DNA of 18,398 nt from Candidatus Aenigmatarchaeota archaeon (GTDB taxonomy: Archaea > Aenigmatarchaeota > Aenigmatarchaeia > QMZP01): the NCBI GenBank assembly GCA_003663415.1, contig QMZY01000005.1, positions 1 through 18,398 on the forward strand. The letters are read 5' to 3'. Positions 1 to 5,176 of this stretch are shown here, piece by piece. Position numbers and translations under genes: made by a program. The notes beneath the pieces are model-generated. The model did not search any database and was not told where the DNA came from. It saw only the letters and a list, made by a program, of their open reading frames with translations. How positions within the stretch are numbered: the first letter of the stretch is position 1; every line of letters starts with the position of its first letter.

Positions 1-851
1 ACTTCTCTTACTGGCTTGACATTAGCCGGAGAGTGCGGAAGAGCAATCAACGGCTCTAATTCGCTCAGATTTATCTCTATCTTCTCATCATATTCAGCGT
101 TCTCATCTGCTTTAAGTTCAACCCAGTCCTTGCTTCTGCCCTGCGCTTCCATGAATTTTTTTGTAATTTCATCACTCGGAAATACGCTTGTTGTCGCTCC
201 GGTTTCTGTTCCCATGTTTGCTATTGTTGCCCTCTCAGGAATACCCAGGGTTTTAACTCCGGGGCCGGTGTATTCAAGGACCTTGTTTACAGCACCCTTT
301 ACACCAATTCTGCCAAGAATCTCAAGTATGACATCTTTTGCTGAAACAAACGGCGGAAGTTCCCCCTCAAGGTAAATATTAGTTATCTTTGGCATCTTTA
401 GATAGAAAGGCTCTCCAGCCATTGCACATGCCACGTCTAAACCTCCCGCCCCTATTGCAAGCATTCCTATTCCACCAGCAGTTGGAGTATGAGAATCAGA
501 ACCCAACAATGTCTTTTCTGGTGCCGCAAATCTCTCAAGATGAACCTGATGGCATATTCCATTTCCCGCTTTCGAGAAGTATATTCCATATTTTGCGGCA
601 ATACTTTGCAGATACTTATGGTCATCTGCGTTTCTGAAATCTGTCTGGAGGATGTTATGGTCAACATAGCTAACACTTAGTTCTGTTTTCACTCTTGGAA
701 CACCCATTGCCTCAAATTGAAGATAAGCCATTGTTCCTGTGGCGTCCTGCGTTAGTGTCTGATCTGTCTTAATTGCTATTTCCTTTCCCCTCTTCATATC
801 CCCTTCAATGAGATGTTTTGAAATAATTTTCTCTGTTATTGTTAGAGCCAT
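1..851 (-). CDS. acnA: Aconitate hydratase, N-terminal part (runs off left edge)
   Basis: Aconitase interconverts citrate and isocitrate through a [4Fe-4S] centre. The visible 283 residues are the N-terminal part of the aconitase/IPM-isomerase fold, and the C-terminal remainder lies outside the window. Seen: TLTQDATGTM (Q35), SYVDHNI (D64-H65), ICHQVH (H101) and GSDSHTPTAGG (D119-S120-H121), which line up with active-site residues Q72, D100-H101, H147 and D165-S166-H167 of mitochondrial aconitase. The early TDQTLTQDATGTM stretch resembles the shorter, prokaryotic (Aquifex-type) aconitase subgroup, normally about 640-660 aa. The cluster-binding cysteines would come later and cannot be checked. 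The start at 851 is preceded by a good GGAGG at short spacing. A small membrane-protein ORF ends 10 nt inside this start, so the two are probably translationally coupled. Homoaconitase or isopropylmalate isomerase are less likely given these motifs. Confidence 0.88.
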   Translation of the reverse strand, partial: MALTITEKIISKHLIEGDMKRGKEIAIKTDQTLTQDATGTMAYLQFEAMGVPRVKTELSVSYVDHNILQTDFRNADDHKYLQSIAAKYGIYFSKAGNGICHQVHLERFAAPEKTLLGSDSHTPTAGGIGMLAIGAGGLDVACAMAGEPFYLKMPKITNIYLEGELPPFVSAKDVILEILGRIGVKGAVNKVLEYTGPGVKTLGIPERATIANMGTETGATTSVFPSDEITKKFMEAQGRSKDWVELKADENAEYDEKIEINLSELEPLIALPHSPANVKPVRE

Positions 852-1075
852 TTGCCCTCCTTTTGTTTGTTAGCGGGTCTTTTTTTCACCCCTTTCAAAA
901 CAAACCACAACACACTAACTAAGAACATCACGCAAGGTAAAGAAATTAGAGGACTGTCAAACAATTTTAATGACAGCATTATAAAACCTGTTCCAAAACA
1001 TATAAGAAAAAATAAATTTTGACCTGTTAGCGTTGTGATTTGACAGTCAAATTCATTTTCATATAATTTCTTCAT
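842..1075 (-). CDS. Small two-helix membrane protein, unknown function
   Basis: An unrecognised 77-residue protein if begun at the ATG at 1075; the frame is open to an upstream ATG at 1123 (93 aa). It has a polar N-terminus, two hydrophobic stretches (beginning LFFLICFGTG and SLPCVMFLVSV) and a Lys-rich C-terminus ending KEGKWL, as expected of a two-helix membrane protein with both ends probably cytoplasmic. Its stop codon lies inside the first codons of the aconitase gene (shared ATGGCTCTAA), which favours a real gene translated ahead of aconitase. The 1075 start is supported by a TATA-like AATAAATTTAA near 1096-1108, about 25 nt upstream, giving a near-leaderless message; a GGAGG at 1089-1093 is 13 nt from the ATG, farther than usual. 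No known family is recognised, and it could be a chance ORF in the aconitase leader. Confidence 0.45.
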   Translation of the reverse strand: MKKLYENEFDCQITTLTGQNLFFLICFGTGFIMLSLKLFDSPLISLPCVMFLVSVLWFVLKGVKKRPANKQKEGKWL

Positions 1076-1210
1076 ATCCGTTATATAACCTCCGTTAAAT
1101 TTATTAGCTAGATTTATTAGCACAGTTGATTGTCGAATTTATGTGAAGCGCACCGATGCCATGTATTCGCTCTTGTTAGTTAACACTTCTCATTTAGAAA
1201 CCTTCCGTTA

Positions 1211-1374
1211 TCTGATTCTGTGAATTTAAATCCGTAAATTTCAAGTTTTTGAAGTCTCTGCACCGGTTTTTGATAAAGACAGCCAAAAAACTAGAAAATC
1301 AATAACGAGTTCTTTTTTACGGAATTAAATTCTTAGAGCTCCAAAATTTACAGATTTAAGTTGGCAGAACCAGA
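1211..1374. repeat. Imperfect 31-nt inverted repeat with about 100-nt interior
   Basis: The left arm (1211-1241) and the reverse complement of the right arm (1344-1374) match at 26 of 31 positions. The core is TTAAATC(C/T)GTAAATTT. The interior of about 100 nt has no ORF. It could be a small non-autonomous element with terminal inverted repeats, a regulatory stem, or the remains of a promoter duplication; no target-site duplication is obvious. Confidence 0.55.
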
Positions 1375-1408
1375 ATTTAACTACAAGCCTCAATAATAAG
1401 ACAGAGAA

Positions 1409-1420
1409 GTATTTATTTAG
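1409..1420 (+). promoter_or_regulatory. TATA-like box of the CBS-Toprim-dnaG operon
   Basis: GTATTTATTTAG is centred about 24 nt before the ATG at 1439, preceded by purine-rich AGAGAA that may serve as the TFB element. No Shine-Dalgarno lies before the ATG, so the message is probably leaderless. Confidence 0.45.
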
Positions 1421-1438
1421 ATAATTCAATACAATGTT

Positions 1439-2272
1439 ATGTTCAGACTCAAACAAACAGCTACGATAGAGAAGCATTTAAACCTGAAACACTCAGTTTT
1501 GAGAATATCTTCCACAGAAATTATCACATGCACACGTAAAGACAAGGTTTTAGACGCTGTTGGGATATTGGCAAGAGGGATAAAAAGAATACCTGTAACA
1601 GACGGGAAAAATGAGCTGAAGGGGGTTTTAACTCCTGTTAATGTTCTTGATTATTTAGGAGCCGGGAAGCTTTATAACCACTTCAGAAATTTTGGTTTGA
1701 ACGCATCGGTTGGCAGGATAATGTTTAAGAATGTAAAAACAATTGATAGAAAATCCATAGTAAAAGACGCGCTTGAGTGTTTTTTACATAATGGTCAGGG
1801 ATTCTATCCAGTTGTTGATAATAAAAAGATTGTTGCCATTATTTCAGAATGGGATATAATAAAACACATAAGGAAAAAAACAGGAATACTGGTTGACGAT
1901 GTCATGAGCAAAAAGATTATTACTGCAAAAAGCAGATGGCCTGTCAACGAGGTTGCTGAAATGATGGTAAAGGGCTTGTTTAAAAAACTTCCTGTTGTAG
2001 AAGAAAACATACTCATAGGCATGATCACACCCTTGGATATAATACATTACCTTAAAGAAAACAGAAAACTCCATAAACTCAGAACAGAAAAAACAGAAAT
2101 AAAAAAACTGATAAGAAAATCATTCGCATTGAAAACAGGTGCAGACATCTATGATGCTGTAAGGGTTATGAAAATATCAGGAACAGATGCAATACCCGTT
2201 ATAGAGGATGAAAGAATAAAGGGTCTGATAACGAGAACGGACATAATTGAGGCTCTTGTTACCATAAAATAG
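1439..2272 (+). CDS. Protein with four CBS domains
   Basis: A 277-aa soluble protein made almost only of CBS repeats, at about residues 25-73, 92-144, 153-205 and 226-275. Each shows the usual pattern of a DAV/NEVAEMM helix, a hydrophobic P-V strand (KRIPVTDG, GFYPVVDN, KKLPVVEE, DAIPVIED) and an I(I/T)xxDI ending (TPVNVLDYL, SEWDIIKHI, TPLDIIHYL, TRTDIIEAL). Four repeats make two Bateman modules, which in other proteins bind adenosine nucleotides or S-adenosylmethionine and act as energy or ligand sensors. No catalytic domain is fused, so the output partner is unknown. It is first in an operon; its stop is 5 nt before the Toprim gene and dnaG follows, hinting at a link to nucleotide state and replication or RNA turnover, but this is inference. 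Start chosen at 1439 because a TATA-like box is well placed. Confidence 0.85.
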   Translation: MFRLKQTATIEKHLNLKHSVLRISSTEIITCTRKDKVLDAVGILARGIKRIPVTDGKNELKGVLTPVNVLDYLGAGKLYNHFRNFGLNASVGRIMFKNVKTIDRKSIVKDALECFLHNGQGFYPVVDNKKIVAIISEWDIIKHIRKKTGILVDDVMSKKIITAKSRWPVNEVAEMMVKGLFKKLPVVEENILIGMITPLDIIHYLKENRKLHKLRTEKTEIKKLIRKSFALKTGADIYDAVRVMKISGTDAIPVIEDERIKGLITRTDIIEALVTIK

Positions 2273-2277
2273 AAAAT

Positions 2278-2754
2278 ATGAACACATTGTCCAGGGAAGA
2301 GATAAAAGAGGTTATAGAGGAAATTAAAGATTGCATAGTGATAGTGGAAGGAAAGAACGACGAAAAGGTTTTAAAATCTTTAGGTGTAAGAAATATTATT
2401 AAACTGTCTGGGGACCCATTAATTATCAGTGTTCAGAAAGTGATTCAATTAAAGGAAAAGAACAAAGAAAAGGAAGTAATAATACTTACAGATTTTGATC
2501 CCGAGGGAAGAAAAAAGGCATCAAAACTAAGGAATTTATTGCAAAGATATAAAATACAACCAAACGCAAGGCTGAGAAGAGAGATTATGTACACAGGAAA
2601 AAGCCATATAGAAGGATTGAAAAACGTTTTAACAGAAGAAAAAAGGCACTATAAACATAAGGAGGATGATTATCATGTCAAAACTCGCACCCACTTCAAT
2701 AAAATACACAATAAAAGCGCACATAAAAGCAAAGGGAGTAATAGAGAAGCCTGA
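2278..2754 (+). CDS. Small Toprim-domain protein (UPF0292-like); possible frameshift near end
   Basis: A small archaeal protein built around one Toprim fold, the metal-binding catalytic domain of DnaG primases and topoisomerases. Seen: IVIVEGKNDEKVL with the conserved Glu (E24) and ILTDFDPEGRKKA with the DxD acid pair (D72, D74), followed by a basic tail with RLRREIMYTGKSHIEGL. Stand-alone proteins of this kind are common in archaea; their exact reaction is not settled. As read, the frame continues to 2754 and overlaps dnaG by 80 nt with a tail of low quality (rich in H, K, N). A one-base backward slip, or one missing A, in the six-A run at 2639-2644 would end the protein as TEEKKAL at the TAA 2652-2654, just before the dnaG ribosome-binding site, giving about 125 aa, nearer the expected size. 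The first 120 residues are secure, the end is not. Confidence 0.8.
   Translation: MNTLSREEIKEVIEEIKDCIVIVEGKNDEKVLKSLGVRNIIKLSGDPLIISVQKVIQLKEKNKEKEVIILTDFDPEGRKKASKLRNLLQRYKIQPNARLRREIMYTGKSHIEGLKNVLTEEKRHYKHKEDDYHVKTRTHFNKIHNKSAHKSKGSNREA
2661..2665 (+). promoter_or_regulatory. Ribosome-binding site deciding the dnaG start
   Basis: AAGGAGG ends at 2665. ATG codons occur in frame at 2666 and 2675; only the second has proper spacing (9 nt), and it begins MSKLAPTSIKY as in DnaG relatives. Confidence 0.75.
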
Positions 2755-3841
2755 TGTTATAGGAGCGATTTTTGGGCAAACAGAAGGCTTGCTTGGTTCT
2801 GACCTTGATTTAAGAGAATTACAAAGAACAGGAAGAATTGGCAGAATAGAGGTCACATTAAAATCCATTGGAGGAAACACAGAAGGAGATATATTAATTC
2901 CTTCTTCACTTGATGCTGCAGAAACTGCTCTAATAGCAGCAACCATAGAAACAATTGAAAGAATAGGACCCTGCGTGGCAAAGATAAAGTTAGAGAGCGT
3001 TGAAGACATGAGGTCTGAGAAAAGAAAGTACGTAATAGAAAAGGCTAAAGAGATTTTGAAAAACCTTATACAGTCAGGCGTTCCAAGCTCTGAAGAGATT
3101 TCAGAGCAGATAAAGGAAGCTGTCAGAACGCATGAAATAAGTTCTTACCACGGTTTGCCATGTGGACCAAACATAATGGATTCTGACAACATAATTATAG
3201 TCGAGGGAAGGGCAGATGTGGTAAATCTTTTAAGATACGGGATAAGAAACGCAATAGCATTGGAAGGCACGTCTGTACCGAAAAGCATTATAGACCTTAC
3301 TAAACAAAAGGTTGTTACAGTGCTTGTAGACGGCGACAGAGGCGGTAAGCTCATTATTAAAGAGCTTCTCCAATCAGCAGACATAGACTATGTTGCAATG
3401 GCGCCGCAGGGAAAGGAAGTGGAAGAATTAACAAAAAAAGAAGTTTACAAAGCACTGAGGGATAAAGTTTCTGCAGAGCAGTTTAAAATGGAAGCAAAAA
3501 ACAATAACAGTGTTCCAAAAGAAACAAAGAAAGAAAAAAGACTTGTTTTGCAGTCAGAGCAGAAAAAACTTTTTAAACAAACGCTTGACGAGCTTATTGG
3601 AACAAGGGCAGCATGCATATTCAATTCTGAAAACAAGCTTCTCGGGAAAGTTCCTGTTTCCGAGCTTGTAAAAACACTGAATACAATCGAGAATCCGTAC
3701 ATAGTGATATTTGACGGCAAGGTGGATTACAAACTTAATTCTATTGCAAGAAAAAAAGGCATAAAGTTTTTAATAGGCATGGAAAAGGAAAGGATACAAA
3801 CACCGGTTATAATTTTAAGTAAAGACGATCTGATTGAATAG
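2675..3841 (+). CDS. dnaG: Archaeal DnaG-type primase
   Basis: A 388-aa DnaG of the archaeal form, which lacks the bacterial zinc-binding and helicase-binding domains. Archaeal DnaG can make RNA primers in vitro and is also an exosome-associated poly(A)-binding subunit. Seen: a conserved N-terminal region (YTIKAHIKAKGVIEKPDVIG, LGSDLDLRELQRTGRIGRIE), then the Toprim domain with IIIVEGRADV (E177) and VLVDGDRGGK (D219, D221) followed by YVAMAPQGKEVEEL, then a variable Lys-rich linker (about 265-300) and a conserved C-terminal module with GTRAACIFN. Length is within the family range of roughly 350-450. It is third in an operon after the CBS and Toprim proteins. Its 3' end overlaps the convergent speD gene by 35 nt. 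Identification is firm. Confidence 0.95.
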   Translation: MSKLAPTSIKYTIKAHIKAKGVIEKPDVIGAIFGQTEGLLGSDLDLRELQRTGRIGRIEVTLKSIGGNTEGDILIPSSLDAAETALIAATIETIERIGPCVAKIKLESVEDMRSEKRKYVIEKAKEILKNLIQSGVPSSEEISEQIKEAVRTHEISSYHGLPCGPNIMDSDNIIIVEGRADVVNLLRYGIRNAIALEGTSVPKSIIDLTKQKVVTVLVDGDRGGKLIIKELLQSADIDYVAMAPQGKEVEELTKKEVYKALRDKVSAEQFKMEAKNNNSVPKETKKEKRLVLQSEQKKLFKQTLDELIGTRAACIFNSENKLLGKVPVSELVKTLNTIENPYIVIFDGKVDYKLNSIARKKGIKFLIGMEKERIQTPVIILSKDDLIE

Positions 3842-4190
3842 AATGCAACCCTCTTTGCATTTCCCTGACATACCACCCTTCTGCCTTTAGGGCATCTTTT
3901 ATATATCTGTACGCTTCCGAAGGGTCTGCTTCATCTCCGCATGTAAATATATCCACGGCGGCATATCTGTGCTCAGGCCAAGTGTGGATTGCTAAATGGG
4001 ATTCTGCGATAAGAGTTGCAACACTCACACCCTGAGGAGAAAATTTATGAGAAACAGAACCAACAACAGTTGAACCAGATTCAACAGCGGCTTTTTTTAA
4101 AATCGTTTCAATTTCATCTTTATTATTTAGAATTTTAGGGTCGCAGTTATATAACTCAATAATAAGATGTTCACCCAAAACCTTTTTCAT
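3807..4190 (-). CDS. speD: S-adenosylmethionine decarboxylase proenzyme (pyruvoyl type)
   Basis: A 127-aa SpeD of the short prokaryotic class. It self-cleaves before a serine to create the pyruvoyl cofactor, then decarboxylates S-adenosylmethionine to supply aminopropyl groups for spermidine. The signature AESHLAIHTWPEHRYAAVDI is present: cleavage between E63 and S64, processing His69, and the catalytic Cys84 in FTCG. The substrate cannot be proved from this alone, because some archaeal SpeD homologues decarboxylate arginine instead. The start at 4190 (MKKVLGEHLIIELYNC) has the G-rich GGGGGTGGG just upstream. The convergent 3' end overlaps dnaG by 35 nt. It lies just downstream of the tRNA-Leu locus on the same strand but has its own promoter-like sequence at 4226-4243. 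No other polyamine gene is in the window. Confidence 0.93.
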   Translation of the reverse strand: MKKVLGEHLIIELYNCDPKILNNKDEIETILKKAAVESGSTVVGSVSHKFSPQGVSVATLIAESHLAIHTWPEHRYAAVDIFTCGDEADPSEAYRYIKDALKAEGWYVREMQRGLHSIQSDRLYLKL

Positions 4191-4225
4191 TTCCCACCCC
4201 CAGACAAATTGAAATTTGCAAAAAG

Positions 4226-4243
4226 TTATTTAAATATTTTTCG
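4226..4243 (-). promoter_or_regulatory. TATA-like promoter of speD
   Basis: On the minus strand CGAAAAATATTTAAATAA reads as a BRE-like purine block followed by an AT-rich TATA box. Transcription would begin around 4205-4210, leaving a leader of about 15-20 nt that contains the G-rich ribosome-binding site. Confidence 0.5.
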
Positions 4244-4350
4244 TTTCTTAAAAACAGTGTGGGGGGCAGGATTTCCGCAAACACGAAAGACGCTCTGGAA
4301 AAGCGTCAATCAAAAGACGGCTTCAGCTTCCAAACATTGTTTTCTTGCTC

Positions 4351-4373
4351 AAGCTTCTTTTCTAAAGAAGCTT
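4351..4373. repeat. Perfect 10-bp hairpin with 3-nt loop inside intron 2
   Basis: AAGCTTCTTT at 4351-4360 pairs completely with AAAGAAGCTT at 4364-4373 across the loop TCT. A second stem, GACGCT/AGCGTC, lies at about 4289-4307 in the same intron. Confidence 0.8.
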
Positions 4374-4557
4374 GGTAGCGTTCTTTCCGTTAACGCTTTC
4401 ATCAGCTTTGCTGGTGGCGCCTGCCGTCAGGCAGTGTGTAGGCCGTTTACTTGGCCTAAAGGCTTTGCGGCAGCGTTCTTTCCGTTAACGCTTCCATCAG
4501 CTTTGCTGGTGGCGCCTGCCGTCAGGCAGTGTGTAGGCCGTTTACTTGGCCTAAAGG
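4374..4557. repeat. Tandem duplication of an 89-nt hairpin-rich unit
   Basis: Copy 1 (4374-4462) and copy 2 (4469-4557) are 87/89 identical with period 95, separated by CTTTGC. The differences are T/C at 4376/4471 and T/C at 4400/4495. Each unit contains four successive stems: AGCGTT/AACGCT, CATCAGC/GCTGGTG across TTT, GCCTG/CAGGC across CCGT, and TAGGCC/GGCCTA. The near-identity implies a recent duplication or selection on structure. It lies wholly within the tRNA-Leu T-loop intron. Confidence 0.9.
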
Positions 4558-4582
4558 GTTATTCGAACCTGCGAAGGCACTA

Positions 4583-4652
4583 CTGTGGAACCCTTTACAT
4601 GTTTTTCCGTAAACGCTTTTTGCGGAAGTGGCTACTCCCGTAAAAAGGGTTT
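4583..4652 (-). other. tRNA intron 1 (70 nt) in the variable arm
   Basis: Removal restores the variable arm GGC-TTAGT-GCC. The junction can be drawn as a full bulge-helix-bulge: exon pairs CT/AG, a 4-bp central helix GTGG/CCAC, 3-nt bulges CTA and AGT, and an intron helix AACCCTTT/AAAGGGTT of 8 bp. Cutting after the second base of each bulge gives exactly these ends. That is the substrate of the archaeal tRNA-splicing endonuclease. The interior contains TTCCG/CGGAA and other small stems. Confidence 0.72.
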
Positions 4653-4712
4653 AGCCACAGGGTCCTTAGCCCTGCCCCTTTGACCGCTCGGGCACCCCCA
4701 CGCTAAATGAAA

Positions 4713-5087
4713 TCATGGCATCTTCAAAACTTCTTCTTCTGTTAATCCAAGGTCCCTCTGTAACCTTTCAATGTCTCTCTTCATTGCTTCCAGGTGCGCG
4801 AATATTCTTTGCTTTTCTTTATCAAACTGCTCAAGACTCTCATACACTTTTATTCCCTGTTTAAACTCGTTCAGTGTGACCATCACATAGGGAACTTTAT
4901 TCATTTCTTTCGCTACGTTAGATGCTATTTTTTCAAGCCATTTGTTCATTGCAACTTTAACTTCCTTCTTTATCATCTTTTCCTTGTCAAGGTTTTTCTT
5001 TAAAACCCTTACAATAACCGCTTCAGGAAAAGCAAGCTTTTCCTTTTTCTCTGTTTCAGGTTCTTTTTGTTCTTTTGTTTCTGTCAT
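4713..5087 (-). CDS. Histone-fold protein with long C-terminal helix
   Basis: A 124-aa charged protein. After a Lys/Glu-rich, probably disordered N-terminus (1-18), residues 19-82 follow the histone-fold plan: short helix 1 (FPEAVIVRVLKKNL), long helix 2 (beginning IKKEVKVAMNKWLEKIASN) and helix 3 (TLNEFKQGIKVYESL). This pattern resembles archaeal histones such as HMf, including the hydrophobic spacing of helix 2. Unlike classic 65-70-aa histones it continues into a fourth long helix (EKQRIFAHLEAMKRDIERL) that could form a coiled coil or another dimer interface, as in the variant prokaryotic histone families. DNA binding and chromosome organisation are likely but inferred by pattern only. GGAGGTG lies 7 nt before the start, and the gene has a good promoter. 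The tRNA-Leu gene begins 11 nt after its stop. Confidence 0.68.
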   Translation of the reverse strand: MTETKEQKEPETEKKEKLAFPEAVIVRVLKKNLDKEKMIKKEVKVAMNKWLEKIASNVAKEMNKVPYVMVTLNEFKQGIKVYESLEQFDKEKQRIFAHLEAMKRDIERLQRDLGLTEEEVLKMP

Positions 5088-5137
5088 TATTACACCTCCT
5101 ATATAATGAGCAGAATAGTTATCTATTGGTTTGATAA

Positions 5138-5151
5138 TTAATATATTTAAG
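5138..5151. promoter_or_regulatory. Shared divergent TATA region
   Basis: TTAATATATTTAAG reads as a TATA box in both directions. On the plus strand it is about 25-30 nt before the protease ATG at 5177, giving a leaderless message. On the minus strand it would start the histone-fold message near 5115-5120, ahead of its GGAGG. Confidence 0.5.
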
Positions 5152-5176
5152 CTGTCTTAACCATTAACAATTTAGT

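Larger units (their letters stand above)
1124..1438. other. Intergenic region between divergent genes
   Basis: About 315 nt with no convincing gene on either strand. It holds the divergent promoters of the aconitase operon (minus) and the CBS-primase operon (plus), and an imperfect inverted repeat annotated separately. No tRNA or C/D-box pattern was found here. Confidence 0.6.
4272..4561 (-). other. tRNA intron 2 (290 nt) in the T loop, position 59/60
   Basis: Removal restores the 7-nt T loop TTCGAAT between perfectly paired T-stem halves that lie about 290 nt apart in the DNA. At the junction the T stem acts as exon helix, TTCG pairs with CGGA as a 4-bp central helix (one T-G pair), and AAT forms each 3-nt bulge; cutting after AA on both sides gives this intron. 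The intron-side helix is weak (AAC/GTT with two unpaired bases), so the motif is of the relaxed kind. The intron is far longer than usual, visibly more GC-rich than its surroundings, and contains no ORF for a homing endonuclease. It consists mostly of hairpins, including a tandemly duplicated unit. Confidence 0.72.
4258..4701 (-). tRNA. tRNA-Leu (anticodon AAG) interrupted by two introns
   Basis: Three exons on the minus strand (4701-4653, 4582-4562, 4271-4258) join to an 84-nt class II tRNA. Acceptor GTGGGGG pairs 7/7 with CCCCCAC at the far end. T8-G9 are followed by D arm CCC/GGG with GG in the loop, anticodon stem CAGGG/CCCTG (5/5) with loop CTAAGGA, variable arm GGC-TTAGT-GCC, and T stem GCAGG/CCTGC (5/5) with loop TTCGAAT. 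The discriminator is A and CCA is not encoded. The long variable arm, A73 and G37 fit tRNA-Leu. U33 fixes the anticodon as AAG, which would read CUU; A34 is very rare in archaea. The 12 perfectly matching base pairs joining the distant ends make the split reading strong. The 5' end is only 11 nt after the stop of the histone-fold gene and no TATA box is evident before it, so it may be cotranscribed and released by RNase P. Confidence 0.85.

Noticed and set aside
4321..4410. Box C/D sRNA within intron 2
   Set aside because: CTGATGA followed by CTGA is present on the minus strand, but the boxes are about 80 nt apart, with no C'/D' pair and a strong hairpin between them.
4374..4557. CRISPR array
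   Set aside because: Only two units, 89 nt long, separated by 6 nt, with no short-repeat/unique-spacer alternation.
4272..4561. Group I intron in tRNA-Leu
   Set aside because: Such introns in tRNA-Leu sit in the anticodon loop; here the insertion is in the T loop and the ends fit a bulge-helix-bulge junction. I could not recognise the P7 core, though a covariance search would be decisive.
4167..4643. 158-codon plus-strand open frame across the tRNA introns
   Set aside because: Its sequence is explained by the tandem hairpin repeat and tRNA exons; the protein repeats the same segment, has no ribosome-binding site and no family resemblance.
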